Of a DNA stretch of 64,000 nt, positions 38,037 to 47,296 are shown in pieces. This DNA is from Pseudomonas sp. KBW05. GTDB lineage: Bacteria > Pseudomonadota > Gammaproteobacteria > Pseudomonadales > Pseudomonadaceae. Where the stretch lies: assembly GCF_003852405.1 (NCBI RefSeq), contig NZ_QAJM01000052.1, positions 1-64,000 of the forward strand, given 5' to 3'. The position numbers and the translations under genes were made by a program. Positions within the stretch are counted from its first letter, which is position 1. Each line of letters begins with the position of its first letter. A model generated the notes under the pieces. It was not told the origin of the DNA, made no database searches, and saw nothing but the letters and a program-made list of their open reading frames with translations.

Positions 38037-39077
38037 ATGTCTACCCCGTCCAAGGTCGTTGAGAGTTCCAATGTCTCTATCGCGTTCGGCGCGTTGGTGA
38101 CGCTGCTGCAACAGGTATTCGAGCGCCATGGCACTTCGCCCGAGGTGGCTGCGATCCTCGCCACCAACTGCGCCAGCGCCGAACGCGATGGCGCCCACAG
38201 TCATGGTATTTTCCGTATTCCTGGTTACCTCAGCACCCTGGCCAGTGGCTGGGTGAATGGCCGCGCGGTGCCACAGGTCACGGATGTGGCCTCGGGGTTT
38301 GTGCGGGTGGATGCCGCCAACGGCTTTGCCCAGCCCGCCCTGGAAGCTGCGCGCCCGTTATTGGTGGAAAAAACCCGCAGCGCCGGGATTGCCTTGCTGG
38401 CGATCCATAACTCCCATCACTTCGCGGCCTTGTGGCCGGATGTCGAACCCTTCGCCGAGCAAGGGTTGGTAGCGCTGAGCGTGGTCAACAGCATGACGTG
38501 CGTGGTGCCCCACGGCGCCGACCGTCCGCTGTTCGGCACCAACCCCATTGCCTTCGCTGCGCCGCGTGCCGATGGCTTGCCGATCGTGTTTGACCTGGCC
38601 ACCAGCGCCATCGCCCATGGCGACGTACAGATCGCCGCGCGCAAAGGCGAGCGTCTGCCGCCAGGCATGGGGGTTGATGGCCTGGGCCAACCCACGCAAG
38701 ACCCCAAAGCCATCCTTGAAGGCGGTGCGTTGCTGCCCTTTGGCGGGCACAAGGGGTCGGCATTGTCGATGATGGTCGAGTTGCTCGCGGCAGCGTTGAC
38801 GGGGGGCAACTTCTCGTTTGAATTCGACTGGTCGGATCATCCCGGCGCCCGTACACCCTGGACCGGGCAACTGTTGATCCTGATCGACCCGAGCAAGACC
38901 AGCGGCCAGGCGTTCGCCGAGCGCAGCCAGGAACTGGTGCGGCAGATGCATGCGGCGGGGTTGCGGCGGTTACCGGGGGATCGTCGGCATCGCACAAGGG
39001 CAAAGTCCGAGCAGGAAGGGATTTTGGTGGATGCCGAGGAGTTGCGAAACCTGCGGGCGCTGGCAAACGCCGGATAA
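38037..39077 (+). CDS. dpkA: Delta1-piperideine-2-carboxylate / delta1-pyrroline-2-carboxylate reductase
   Basis: 346 residues of the malate/L-lactate/sulfolactate dehydrogenase (LDH2) family. SAERDGAHSHGIFRIPGYLSTLASGW and LAIHNSHHFAALWPDVEPFA correspond to the DpkA/Lys1-type imine reductase, as do GTNPIAFAAP, VFDLATSAIAHGDVQIAARKGE and PFGGHKGSALSMMVELLA. It uses NADPH to reduce cyclic imines formed in D-lysine and D-proline (or hydroxyproline) catabolism. GGAG about 8 bases upstream of ATG 38037. Monocistronic, with a perfect terminator at its end. The call rests on close resemblance to P. putida DpkA. Confidence 0.9.
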   Translation: MSTPSKVVESSNVSIAFGALVTLLQQVFERHGTSPEVAAILATNCASAERDGAHSHGIFRIPGYLSTLASGWVNGRAVPQVTDVASGFVRVDAANGFAQPALEAARPLLVEKTRSAGIALLAIHNSHHFAALWPDVEPFAEQGLVALSVVNSMTCVVPHGADRPLFGTNPIAFAAPRADGLPIVFDLATSAIAHGDVQIAARKGERLPPGMGVDGLGQPTQDPKAILEGGALLPFGGHKGSALSMMVELLAAALTGGNFSFEFDWSDHPGARTPWTGQLLILIDPSKTSGQAFAERSQELVRQMHAAGLRRLPGDRRHRTRAKSEQEGILVDAEELRNLRALANAG

Positions 39078-39105
39078 ACCGGCTGCGCCCTGGGCGCAGC
39101 CGGTT
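39077..39105. terminator. Perfect inverted repeat, terminator between dpkA and the DUF883 gene
   Basis: AACCGGCTGCGCCC-T-GGGCGCAGCCGGTT, 14-bp arms, starting at the last base of the dpkA stop codon. The convergent arrangement makes a bidirectional role likely; short T content follows on the plus strand. Confidence 0.8.
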
Positions 39106-39109
39106 GTAC

Positions 39110-39430
39110 TCAGTTGCGACGGCCTAACAGCAAGCCGACCACCAGGCCAAAGCCTGCGGAAATCGCCACGGTCTGCCACGGGTGGCCACCGATATAGGTT
39201 TCGGTGGCATCCACCACCGGCTTGCTGCGCTCACGCACGCTGGACACCGAGTCCAGAGCTTGCTTGAGCTTGATGGCGACCTGTTCGCGCAGGGTTTCGC
39301 CTTCTTCGCCCACCAGGGCAGCGCTGCTTTTGAGCAGTTTGTCCGACTCTTCGATCAACGCCGTCAGCTCACTGAAGGCTTGATCCTTGATTTGTTCCTC
39401 GACAGCTTGGGCGGCAGTTTTGCGGGCCAT
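39110..39430 (-). CDS. DUF883 family (ElaB/YqjD-like) membrane-anchored protein
   Basis: 106 residues from ATG 39430, which has AAGGAGT about 8 bases upstream. It has a helical, charged N-terminal part (AAQAVEEQIKDQAFSELTAL...) and a C-terminal transmembrane helix, GHPWQTVAISAGFGLVVGLLLGRRN, the hallmark of the ElaB/YgaM/YqjD family. E. coli YqjD binds ribosomes at the inner membrane in stationary phase. Here the role is not known. Convergent with dpkA. Confidence 0.9.
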   Translation of the reverse strand: MARKTAAQAVEEQIKDQAFSELTALIEESDKLLKSSAALVGEEGETLREQVAIKLKQALDSVSSVRERSKPVVDATETYIGGHPWQTVAISAGFGLVVGLLLGRRN

Positions 39431-39593
39431 TGGGCGACTCCTTGCAAGTGAATGTGACAGTGAACAATGGAGTGTCGGGTATCGGCAAAAGTTGCAGTTT
39501 TTTTGCCGGCCGGCGGTTTTGCGCAAAATCCGAATCAGGAAAATTCGACCTACAGTGTAAGATGTCGCCTATTTGTGCAGCAGGTAATTCAAC

Positions 39594-39848
39594 ATGAGCT
39601 TCAATCTGGCCAACAAGACCCTCGCCGAACGCGCCGAGCTGGAAGATGAAAAGTCCCGCCTCTACGACCTGTGGCAAACCAATCTGGGCAAGGCCAAGGG
39701 CGAAGCGGCGCGGTTGTTCGGCGAGCGCGCCAAGCGCAAGGGCAAGTGGGCCGAGTGGGTACGCGCAGAACTCGACGGCATGTCGCCGCCGGAGTTCTCC
39801 AACATGGTGCGCAGTGAGGTCAACAAGTTGATGGCGGCGGCTAAATAA
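39594..39848 (+). CDS. Hypothetical protein, 84 residues
   Basis: MSFNLANKTLAERAELEDEK, then SRLYDLWQTNLGKAKGEAARLFGERAKRKGKWAEWVRAEL. A highly charged, helical, soluble protein with no membrane segment. Its stop overlaps the end of the convergent LysR gene by eight bases. It resembles small conserved Pseudomonas proteins of unknown function. An AT-rich stretch (39541-39570) upstream may hold its promoter. Confidence 0.75.
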   Translation: MSFNLANKTLAERAELEDEKSRLYDLWQTNLGKAKGEAARLFGERAKRKGKWAEWVRAELDGMSPPEFSNMVRSEVNKLMAAAK

Positions 39849-40734
39849 AGCTCGCCACAATTGCCTCGCGCACCTTGAGCAACAACGGGTCCAACTGCGC
39901 CTGGGTGCGCCAGCCCAGCTCCACCGGGTAGCGCGGTAGCGCCAGCGGGCAGGGCACTACCCGCAGGCCGCTCATCTCGGCGATCGCCTGGGCCGCATGC
40001 CCGGGAATGGTCGCCACGGCCTGGCTGCCCTTGAGCAGAAACGGCAACGCGGCGAAGTGACTGGTTGAGGCGCAAACCTGGCGGCTCAACCCTTGGGCCG
40101 CCAAGCCTTCATCGGTAATCCCGATAAAACCGCCGGACGACACCAGCACATGTTCGCGCGTGACGAACTCATCCAGGTCGATGCTGGCCTGGTCCGAGTC
40201 CAGCAGGCAACGGTAATCGCCTTCTCCCAGCACCTGGCGGCTCAACCGGCCCTGGGCAAAACCGCCCGCCGTGATCGCCAGGTCCAGGCTGCGGTCGAGC
40301 AGGGCGGCGGCGACGATCTGGCTGTGGGTCTGGCGGAAGATCACCCGCAGCTTTGGCGCCCGCTGTGCGATGGCCGCCATCAGCCGGCGCCCGTAGGCAA
40401 TTTCGAAATCATCGGACAGGCCCAGCACCACTGAACGGCCCTGATACTCCTGGTTATCCGGGTTGACCATGGCCAGGCTGTGCCGGCAGCGATCCAGCGC
40501 TTCACTGATCACCGGCCGCAACTGGTTGGCCCGCACGGTAGGCGCCAAGCCACGTCCGGTGCGCACAAACAACTGATCGCCATACACCTCGCGCAAACGT
40601 CGCAGCCCTGCGCTGATGGCCGATTGGGTCACCCCCAGGCGCAACGCCGCGCGGCTGGCGCTGGACTCATCGTGCAGGGCTTCGAAGGTTTTCAGCAGGT
40701 TGAGATCGATCTTGTCGATATTCATTTGGCTCAT
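39841..40734 (-). CDS. LysR-family transcriptional regulator
   Basis: 297 residues if started at ATG 40734 ([20 protein letters not shown]); ATGs at 40746 and 40725 are equally possible and none has a strong ribosome-binding site. The N-terminal winged helix-turn-helix is [41 protein letters not shown], and the rest is the periplasmic-binding-like effector domain. It is divergent from the nitrilase gene with about 80 bases between starts, the usual arrangement for a LysR regulator and its target. Confidence 0.92.
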   Translation of the reverse strand: MSQMNIDKIDLNLLKTFEALHDESSASRAALRLGVTQSAISAGLRRLREVYGDQLFVRTGRGLAPTVRANQLRPVISEALDRCRHSLAMVNPDNQEYQGRSVVLGLSDDFEIAYGRRLMAAIAQRAPKLRVIFRQTHSQIVAAALLDRSLDLAITAGGFAQGRLSRQVLGEGDYRCLLDSDQASIDLDEFVTREHVLVSSGGFIGITDEGLAAQGLSRQVCASTSHFAALPFLLKGSQAVATIPGHAAQAIAEMSGLRVVPCPLALPRYPVELGWRTQAQLDPLLLKVREAIVASFI

Positions 40735-40816
40735 ATCATTTAGCACTGAGGTGGGCTTTATTCATGATCGCGGCGGGCGAGAGAATGGGCAACCCCCACT
40801 ATTCGGAGTGATCGAG

Positions 40817-41743
40817 ATGCCTGTTTCCACAGTCGCGGCCCTGCAAATCGGTGCCTTGCCCGGCGGCAAGGCTGAAACCCTGGCGCAAATCCTCGGCTAT
40901 GAGGACGAGATCCTGCGCAGCGGCGCGCAATTGGTGGTGATGCCCGAGGCATTGCTGGGCGGCTATCCCAAAGGCGAAGGGTTTGGCACGCAACTGGGTT
41001 ATCGCCTGCCGGAAGGTCGTGAAGCCTTTGCGCGGTATTTCGCCAATGCCATCGATGTGCCTGGCGCCGAGACAGACGCATTGGCCGGCCTGGCGGCGCG
41101 CACCGGTGCCAGCCTGGTGATCGGCGTGATCGAGCGCAGTGGCAGCACGCTGTATTGCACCGTGCTGTATTTCGAACCTTCGGGCGGCCTGGTGGCCAAG
41201 CACCGCAAGCTGATGCCCACCGGCACCGAGCGGCTGATCTGGGGCAAGGGCGACGGTTCGACTTTGCCGGTGATCGACACCGCCGTCGGGCGTATCGGCG
41301 GGGCGGTGTGCTGGGAAAACATGATGCCGCTGTTGCGCACGGCGATGTACGCCAAGGGCGTCGAGGTGTGGTGTGCGCCCACGGTGGACGAGCGCGAGAT
41401 GTGGCAGGTGAGCATGCGCCACGTAGCCCATGAAGGGCGTTGCTTTGTGGTGAGCGCGTGCCAGGTGCAGGCGTCGCCGGCAGCGTTGGGTGTGGAGATT
41501 GCCAACTGGCCGGCGCAGCGCCCGTTGATCGCGGGTGGCAGTGTGATTGTCGGGCCGATGGGCGACATCCTGGCGGGGCCGTTGGTGGGCGAGGCGGGGT
41601 TGTTGACGGCGCAGATCGACACCGACGAGTTGGTGCGGGCGCGGTATGACTATGACGTGGTGGGGCACTATGCCCGGCCGGATGTGTTTGAGTTGGTGGT
41701 GGATGAGCGGGAAAAGCCCGGAGTTCGCTTCGTCACTGATTAA
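40817..41743 (+). CDS. Nitrilase-family carbon-nitrogen hydrolase
   Basis: 308 residues, ATG 40817 preceded by GGAGTGATCGAG. The catalytic triad is visible: Glu44 in [14 protein letters not shown], Lys131 in [20 protein letters not shown] and Cys165 in [18 protein letters not shown]. The C-W-E-N sequence after the Cys, together with the LIWGKGDGS segment, points to true nitrilases (nitrile to carboxylic acid and ammonia) rather than amidases. The substrate is unknown; a plant-derived aromatic or arylaliphatic nitrile would fit a rhizosphere bacterium. Probably controlled by the divergent LysR regulator. Confidence 0.92.
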   Translation: MPVSTVAALQIGALPGGKAETLAQILGYEDEILRSGAQLVVMPEALLGGYPKGEGFGTQLGYRLPEGREAFARYFANAIDVPGAETDALAGLAARTGASLVIGVIERSGSTLYCTVLYFEPSGGLVAKHRKLMPTGTERLIWGKGDGSTLPVIDTAVGRIGGAVCWENMMPLLRTAMYAKGVEVWCAPTVDEREMWQVSMRHVAHEGRCFVVSACQVQASPAALGVEIANWPAQRPLIAGGSVIVGPMGDILAGPLVGEAGLLTAQIDTDELVRARYDYDVVGHYARPDVFELVVDEREKPGVRFVTD

Positions 41744-41756
41744 ACGCCGTCCAAAA

Positions 41757-41845
41757 TGTGGGAGCGGGCTTACTCGCGAATGCGGTGGGTCAGTCGAAGC
41801 ATATGTAACTGAAACACCGCATTCGCGAGCAAGCCCGCTCCCACA
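41757..41845. repeat. REP doublet (inverted pair)
   Basis: Left arm TGTGGGAGCGGGCTTACTCG...GCGGTG and right arm CACCGC...GAGCAAGCCCGCTCCCACA flank ~30 bases. One arm differs from perfect complementarity by a single base (TTAC versus GTAA/GCAA). It lies at the convergent end of the nitrilase and acetyltransferase genes. Confidence 0.9.
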
Positions 41846-41853
41846 CAAGCCCA

Positions 41854-42420
41854 CTACACATTAGATCTGTATTGGCCGGGGGATTGGGATTCCAGCCATT
41901 CTTCGCGGCTCATCTCCCAGATATCCCGTGGGAAAGTGCCTTCCACAAACTCGCCTTCATCCGTCCTGATCAACCGCATCCCCTCACGCTCGGAAATCCG
42001 CCGCGACCCCAGGTTGGGCGCCGCCTTGGGCACCCGCAACAACGGCTGCTCCAGCACGCCAAACCAATAGTCAGTCACCGCCGCACTGGCTTCGCCCATC
42101 AAGCCTTGCCCTTGCCACTGCGGGCCAAGCCAGAACCCCCGGTTGTTATCCACTTCATCCATCAAGCTGACATTGCCGATCAACTGCTCCGGCGCGCTTT
42201 TCAGGCGGATCGACCAGTGCCATTCCGCGCCGCGGGCCATGGCGGGCAGGGCGACGTGTTGCAAGTAGTCGAGGGCGCCGTTGGCCGGGTAGGGCCAGGG
42301 CACCAGGGCGTTGAGGTAACGCACCACATCCCAATGGGGGAACTGCTGCTGGATGCCCTCGGCGTCGTCCAGGGTCAACGGGCGCAGGATCAGGCGTTCA
42401 GTGAACAAGGTGGGTTGCAT
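41854..42420 (-). CDS. GNAT acetyltransferase, RimJ/RimL-like
   Basis: 188 residues. TERLILRPLTLDDAEGIQQQ is the standard RimJ/RimL opening, IGNVSLMDEVDNNRGFWLGP the beta4-beta5 region, and WQGQGLMGEASAAVTDYWF the acetyl-CoA pyrophosphate loop (Q-G-x-G-x-M/A). The segment LEQPLLRVPKAAPNLGSRRISEREGM is the usual N-x-x-S-x-R-x-x-E-x-x-G motif. It may acetylate a protein N-terminus or a small amine. It lies five bases downstream of the LEA-2 lipoprotein gene on the same strand, so the two are probably co-transcribed. Confidence 0.9.
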   Translation of the reverse strand: MQPTLFTERLILRPLTLDDAEGIQQQFPHWDVVRYLNALVPWPYPANGALDYLQHVALPAMARGAEWHWSIRLKSAPEQLIGNVSLMDEVDNNRGFWLGPQWQGQGLMGEASAAVTDYWFGVLEQPLLRVPKAAPNLGSRRISEREGMRLIRTDEGEFVEGTFPRDIWEMSREEWLESQSPGQYRSNV

Positions 42421-42425
42421 GGCGG

Positions 42426-42887
42426 TTACCAGGTGGCAGTGTTCGGCAGGTCCAGGGTGCCACGGTCCACAAAGCGCATAGTGCCAAACAGCCCGCCCGC
42501 CAGTTTGCCCCGCAGCACGTAGGGCAGGTTATTCAAGCTTTGGGTCTGGCTCAGACCCAGGGTCTGGCGCAACAAGGAGAACGCCGAAACACTCACCGGC
42601 ACCATCAGAACGGTCTCGGAGAAACGTGGGATGGTTCCAGCCTGGTCGCTCACCCCCGACGCCAGTGGGCGGCCATTGACCTCCAGGTCCAGGGCCACGC
42701 CGTTGTAGTCGATCGCCGTTTCATTGGGGTTCTGCACCCGCAGTTTCACGGCGAAGCGCACTTCCAGGTCCTGGCTTTGCAGGGGCTCGATGCCCACCAC
42801 ATTGATATTCACCGGGTCACGGTTGGGGAACAGCGCGCAAGCGCTCAGGGTCAGCAGCAGTAACGAGAGAACCATGAGCTTGCACAT
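42426..42887 (-). CDS. LEA-type-2 (WHy domain) lipoprotein
   Basis: 153 residues. Signal MCKLMVLSLLLLTLSAC with lipobox LSAC predicts lipidation at Cys17. The mature domain (VNINVVGIEPLQSQDLEVRF, KLRVQNPNETAIDYNGVALD, LEVNGRPLASGVSDQAG) has the N-P-N-x-x-x-I-x-Y/Y-x-G pattern of LEA2/WHy proteins, which are linked to desiccation or stress in plants and bacteria. Bacterial members are periplasmic lipoproteins of unknown action. ATG 42887 has AAGGGA upstream. Confidence 0.88.
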   Translation of the reverse strand: MCKLMVLSLLLLTLSACALFPNRDPVNINVVGIEPLQSQDLEVRFAVKLRVQNPNETAIDYNGVALDLEVNGRPLASGVSDQAGTIPRFSETVLMVPVSVSAFSLLRQTLGLSQTQSLNNLPYVLRGKLAGGLFGTMRFVDRGTLDLPNTATW

Positions 42888-42899
42888 AAAAAGTGTCCC

Positions 42900-44327
42900 T
42901 TATTTCGTGACGTCCGGGTCCTGCATCACTTTGAGGGTAGAGGACTCCGGATCAAATTCATCTTCTTCCAGCTCTATGAACTCTTCCGGCAGGAAAATGT
43001 TCAGCAGGATTGCACAGAATGCGCCCACGGTGATCGGCGATTCGAAGATGTTGTGCAGCGCCTTGGGCAGGTCGCGCAGCACTTCCGGCACGGCGGCGAC
43101 GCCCAGGCCCATGCCGAGGGAGATCGCCACGATCAGCACGTTGCGCCGGTGCAGGCCGGCTTCGGCGAGGATCTTGATCCCGGCCACCGCGACGGTGCCG
43201 AACATGATCAGGGTGGCGCCACCCAGCACCGGCTTGGGCATCAATTGCAGCACCGCGCCAATCATCGGGAACAGCCCCAGCAGCACCAGCAGGCCGGCGA
43301 TAAAGTACGCGACGTAGCGGCTGGCCACGCCGGTCAGCTGGATCACGCCGTTGTTCTGCGCGAAGGTCACCATCGGCAAACTGTTGAAGGTGGCGGCCAT
43401 CGCCGAGTTCAGGCCGTCGGCCAACAGGCCCGACTTGATGCGCTTGATATACAGCGGGCCCTTGACCGGCTGCTGGGAAATCATCGAGTTGGCCGTCAGG
43501 TCACCGGCCGCTTCCAACGGCGAAATCAGGAAGATCACGGCCACCGGGATAAACGCCACCCAATCGAACGAGAACCCGTACTTGAATGGCACCGGCACAC
43601 TGATCAACGGCACCTGCGGCAAGGCCGCCATGTCTACGCGGCCGAGCATCCAGGCCACCACAAAGCCCAGGGTCAGGCCGATAACGATGGAGCCCAGGCG
43701 CAGGAACGGATTGCTGAAGCGGTTGAGCACGACGATGGTCAACAGCACCAAGGCCGCCAGGCCCATGTTGGTGGCCGCGCCAAGGTCCTGGGCGCCATAC
43801 CCGCCGGCCATGTCGGTGACCGCGACCTTGATCAGTGACAAGCCCATCAAGGTAATGATGGTGCCGGTGACCACCGGGGTGATCAGCATGCGCAGCTTGC
43901 CGATGAACTGGCTCAGCACCACTTCGATAAACGCGGCAAAAAAGCAGATGCCGAAGATCGTCGAGAGAATCTCCTCGGTGCCGCCGCCCCGGGCCTTGAC
44001 CATAAACCCGGCGCTGAGGATCACGCTGATAAACGAAAAACTCGTGCCTTGCAGGCACAGCAGCCCCGAGCCAATGGGCCCGAACTTGCGCGCTTGCACA
44101 AAGGTGCCCAGCCCCGACACAAACAGCGCCATGCTCACCAGGTACGGCACTTCGCTTTCCAGGCCCAGCACACCGCCGACAATCAGCGTGGGCGTAATGA
44201 TGCCGACGAAACTGGCCAGCACGTGCTGCAGCGCGGCAAAAATCGCGGCGGTGAAGTGCGGGCGGTCTTCCAGGCCGTAGATCAGGTCGGATTTATAACG
44301 GGGGCGGGGGGCTTGAGCGTCAGACAA
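42900..44327 (-). CDS. NCS2 nucleobase:cation symporter (xanthine/urate type)
   Basis: 475 residues from a TTG at 44327, reading (M)SDAQAPRPRYKSDLIYGLED. There is no nearby ATG and no in-frame upstream alternative, so the TTG start is favoured although its ribosome-binding site is poor. About 12-14 hydrophobic segments. The motifs LQHVLASFVGIITP (with Q-H), SGLLCLQGTSFSFI, the ISPLEAAGDLTANSMISQQ core (E-x-x-G-D) and FAQNNGVIQLTGVASR (Q-N-N-G) are NCS2 signatures, and the Q-N-N-G plus LEAAGD pattern favours xanthine/uric acid over uracil. The C-terminal acidic tail is cytoplasmic. Confidence 0.9.
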   Translation of the reverse strand: MSDAQAPRPRYKSDLIYGLEDRPHFTAAIFAALQHVLASFVGIITPTLIVGGVLGLESEVPYLVSMALFVSGLGTFVQARKFGPIGSGLLCLQGTSFSFISVILSAGFMVKARGGGTEEILSTIFGICFFAAFIEVVLSQFIGKLRMLITPVVTGTIITLMGLSLIKVAVTDMAGGYGAQDLGAATNMGLAALVLLTIVVLNRFSNPFLRLGSIVIGLTLGFVVAWMLGRVDMAALPQVPLISVPVPFKYGFSFDWVAFIPVAVIFLISPLEAAGDLTANSMISQQPVKGPLYIKRIKSGLLADGLNSAMAATFNSLPMVTFAQNNGVIQLTGVASRYVAYFIAGLLVLLGLFPMIGAVLQLMPKPVLGGATLIMFGTVAVAGIKILAEAGLHRRNVLIVAISLGMGLGVAAVPEVLRDLPKALHNIFESPITVGAFCAILLNIFLPEEFIELEEDEFDPESSTLKVMQDPDVTK

Positions 44328-44563
44328 AATGCGGGCTCGGGTCAGAAAATGGAGGCGCAGGATGCCAGAAACTGCCTAGCGTCAGAAGTGTAAAAAAATA
44401 TTTATAAACGCCCTGCATAAATCGGCAAAGCCTGCCGATACCTCGTATAGGCCCACATTCCAACCATAACAGTGGTGACCAAAGGTCAGAACGGCGCGTT
44501 GACGCCGGCTGATCGTTTCGCGGCAGGGACGCTCGCAAACACTACTTCTGAGAGCACCCCCCT

Positions 44564-46189
44564 ATGTCACTTCGTCAGCTGAATATCGCCCCACGCGCGT
44601 TTCTCGGTTTCGCTTTTATTGCGTTGTTAGTGGTTTTATTGGGGGTGTTTGCGGTCAATCGCATGACGCAGATACGCCAATCGTCGGTGGACATGAGCGC
44701 GAACCAGGTGCCCAGCGTGACGTATCTTGGCGCTATCACCGAGAACGTGCTGCGCCTGCGCATCCTGTCGTTCCGTGTGCTGGTCAACCGTGAACCGGCA
44801 GGTCTGCAAGAAGCCGAAACGCGCATGGGCGTGCTGGCCGACAAGGTGAAAGCGGCCCAGGCTGGTTACGCGGTGCTGCCCGCTGGTACGGAGGAGGCCG
44901 CGCTGTACAAGACGTTTGTCGCCACCCTGGACAACTACTTCAAGGCCCAGGCCGAGATGCTGACCCTGTCCAAGCAAGGCAAGGTCGAGGACATGCGTAC
45001 CCTGATCAATACCCGGATCAAGGATGGCACCGACCAGATGGGCGAGCAGTTGAACAAGCTGATCGCCATCAACGCGGCCGATGCCAAGGATGCCGACGCT
45101 GAGGCCGGGCACAGTTATCAGGGCGCGATCACCGGTGTGATTGCCGTGTCGGTGGTTGCCGCGCTGCTCACGGTGCTGCTGGCCTGGTTGCTCACGCGCA
45201 GCATCGTCGCCCCTTTGCGCAAAGCCGTGGAAGTGGCCGAAACCATCGCCAGTGGCAACCTGAGCAAAGTCATCGAAGACGATGGCAAGGACGAACCGGC
45301 TCGCCTGTTGGGCGCGCTGGCGGCGATGCAGGCCAACCTGCGCCAGACCATCCAGCACATCGCCGGCTCGGCCACGCAGCTGGCTTCCGCCGCTGAGGAA
45401 CTCAGCGCGGTCACCGAAGAGGCGTCCAAGGGCCTGCAACAACAGAACAATGAAATCGACCAGGCCGCCACGGCGGTCAACGAGATGACGGCGGCGGTGG
45501 AAGAAGTGGCGCGTAACGCGGTGTCCACCTCCGAAGCATCCAGCCAGTCCAACCAGGCAGCACGTGAAGGCCGCGACCGTGTGGTGGAAACTGTCGGCGC
45601 GATCCAGACCATGACCCAGGATGTGCAAAACACGTCCGTGTTGATCGAAGGCCTGGCCACCCAAGGCCGCGATATTGGCAAGGTGCTCGACGTGATCCGT
45701 GCGATCGCCGAGCAGACCAACCTGCTGGCGCTCAACGCCGCCATCGAAGCGGCACGCGCCGGTGAAGCCGGGCGCGGTTTTGCGGTGGTGGCCGACGAAG
45801 TGCGGGCCTTGGCCCATCGCACGGCGCAGTCGACCCAGGAGATCGAGAAGATGGTTGCCGGTATCCAGAACGGCACCGGTGAAGCGGTGCAATCGATGCA
45901 GCAAAGCAATCAACGCACACAAAACACCCTGGAAATGGCCCGCGCTGCTGGTGTGGCGCTGGAGCAGATCACCCAGTCCATCAGCCTGATCAACGAGCGC
46001 AACCTGGTGATCGCCAGCGCTTCGGAAGAACAGGCCCAGGTGTCCCGCGAAGTGGACCGCAACCTGGTGAACATCCGCGACCTCGCGACCCAGTCGGCGG
46101 CGGGTGCCAACCAGACCAGCGCAGCCAGCCATGAGCTGTCACGCCTGGCGGTGGATTTGAATGGGATGGTGGCGCGCTTCGTGATCTAA
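44564..46189 (+). CDS. Methyl-accepting chemotaxis protein (four-helix-bundle sensor)
   Basis: 541 residues. TM1 at about 12-32 ([20 protein letters not shown]), a periplasmic domain of ~155 residues with helical 4HB_MCP features, TM2 at about 190-212 ([20 protein letters not shown]), then a HAMP domain and a long signalling coiled coil. The tip [32 protein letters not shown] is the canonical CheA/CheW-binding hairpin. No C-terminal CheR-tether pentapeptide is seen; the end is NGMVARFVI. The ligand is unknown; four-helix-bundle sensors bind amino acids, organic acids and aromatics. Confidence 0.95.
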   Translation: MSLRQLNIAPRAFLGFAFIALLVVLLGVFAVNRMTQIRQSSVDMSANQVPSVTYLGAITENVLRLRILSFRVLVNREPAGLQEAETRMGVLADKVKAAQAGYAVLPAGTEEAALYKTFVATLDNYFKAQAEMLTLSKQGKVEDMRTLINTRIKDGTDQMGEQLNKLIAINAADAKDADAEAGHSYQGAITGVIAVSVVAALLTVLLAWLLTRSIVAPLRKAVEVAETIASGNLSKVIEDDGKDEPARLLGALAAMQANLRQTIQHIAGSATQLASAAEELSAVTEEASKGLQQQNNEIDQAATAVNEMTAAVEEVARNAVSTSEASSQSNQAAREGRDRVVETVGAIQTMTQDVQNTSVLIEGLATQGRDIGKVLDVIRAIAEQTNLLALNAAIEAARAGEAGRGFAVVADEVRALAHRTAQSTQEIEKMVAGIQNGTGEAVQSMQQSNQRTQNTLEMARAAGVALEQITQSISLINERNLVIASASEEQAQVSREVDRNLVNIRDLATQSAAGANQTSAASHELSRLAVDLNGMVARFVI

Positions 46190-46206
46190 CAGTCACCGCA
46201 AACCCT

Positions 46207-46295
46207 TGTGGGAGCTGGCTTGCCTGCGATAGCAACCTGTCAGTCAATGCATCATTGACTGAACCACCGCGATCGCAGGCAAGCCAGCTCCCACA
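46207..46295. repeat. REP doublet (inverted pair), also terminator-like on plus strand
   Basis: Arms TGTGGGAGCTGGCTTGCCTG and CAGGCAAGCCAGCTCCCACA around a ~45-base centre that contains a nested AGTCAATG/CATTGACT pair. The right arm is followed by GTTTTTTC, so it may terminate the chemoreceptor transcript. The other strand faces the end of the kgu operon. Confidence 0.9.
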
Positions 46296-46318
46296 GTTTT
46301 TTCAGCGGTGTGTCAGGG

Positions 46319-47296
46319 TTACTGAGTCCAGGCCGCGGGGTTCACCAGGTTCTTCGGCCTTTCCCCGGCCAACGCCTGCAGCAGATTGTCCACCGCACAT
46401 TTGGCCATTGCCTCTCGTGTCTCATGGGTCGCCGAGCCGATATGCGGTGTTGCCACCACATTGTTCAAGCGCAGCAATGGTGATCCGTGATCCAGCGGCT
46501 CCTTCTCAAATACATCCAACCCCGCTGCACGAATCGTGCGCTGTTGCAACGCCTCCACCAGCGCCGCTTCGTCGACCACCTTGCCCCGTGAGATGTTGAT
46601 AAAGATCGTCTCCGGGCCCATCAGCGCAAACTCTTCGGCGCCAATCAGTTTTTCTGTTTCGGCCGTCAATGGCAACGTGAGGCAGACAAAATCGGCCTGT
46701 TGCAGCAGGTCAGGCAAGCTGCGGTACTGCGCACCAAAGCGCTGTTCCACCAACGGTTTGGGCGAATGGCTGTGGTAGATCACCGGCATGCCAAAACCAA
46801 AATGCCCACGCTGGGCCAGGGCCTCGCCGATGCGGCCCATGCCGATGATGCCCAGGGTCTTGCCGTGCACATCGCTGCCGAAGTGCGCGGGGCCGATGTT
46901 TTTGTTCCACTGCCCGGCGCGCACCATGTCGGCCAGTTCAACCACGCGGCGGGCGGTGGCGAGGATCAGCGCAAAGCCGGTGTCGGCGGTGGTTTCGGTG
47001 AGCACGTCGGGGGTGTTGCTGAGCAGGATGCCGCGCGCGGTCAGGTAGTCGATGTCGTAGTTGTCGACGCCCACGGACACGCTCGCCACCGCTTTCAACT
47101 GCGGCGCAAGCTCCAGCAATTGCGCATCCAGGCGCAAGCTCGCGCCGAGCAGGCCGTGGGCAGTCGGCAGGGCGTCGCGCAGTTTGGCCAGGCCGCTGGC
47201 GTCCAGCGCTTCGATCAGGGTGACGTCCGCCTGTTCATGCAGGCGCGCCATCAGCGGTGCGGAGAGTTTTTTGTACAACACGACAGACTTTTTCAT
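46319..47296 (-). CDS. kguD: 2-ketogluconate 6-phosphate / 2-hydroxyacid reductase KguD
   Basis: 325 residues of the D-isomer-specific 2-hydroxyacid dehydrogenase family: VSVGVDNYDIDYL and TETTADTGFALILATARRVV, the GIIGMGRIGEALAQRG Rossmann turn, INISRGKVVDEAALVEAL (catalytic Arg), DVFEKEPL (Glu) and ATPHIGSATHETREAM (His). By position in kguEKTD it reduces 2-keto-6-phosphogluconate to 6-phosphogluconate. Its start overlaps the kguT stop. The downstream sequence is a REP doublet. Confidence 0.93.
   Translation of the reverse strand: MKKSVVLYKKLSAPLMARLHEQADVTLIEALDASGLAKLRDALPTAHGLLGASLRLDAQLLELAPQLKAVASVSVGVDNYDIDYLTARGILLSNTPDVLTETTADTGFALILATARRVVELADMVRAGQWNKNIGPAHFGSDVHGKTLGIIGMGRIGEALAQRGHFGFGMPVIYHSHSPKPLVEQRFGAQYRSLPDLLQQADFVCLTLPLTAETEKLIGAEEFALMGPETIFINISRGKVVDEAALVEALQQRTIRAAGLDVFEKEPLDHGSPLLRLNNVVATPHIGSATHETREAMAKCAVDNLLQALAGERPKNLVNPAAWTQ

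Noticed and set aside
44400-44560. A flagellar sigma-28 promoter for the chemoreceptor gene, suggested by GCCGATA near 44433.
   Set aside because: The spacing to any TAAAG-like -35 element is wrong (about 8-12 bases rather than ~15), and the GCCGAT is explained by the hairpin.
44328-44563. A possible purine riboswitch or structured RNA before the NCS2 permease.
   Set aside because: I could find only one short hairpin (44421-44439) and no purine or xanthine aptamer core. It is reported as a hairpin only.
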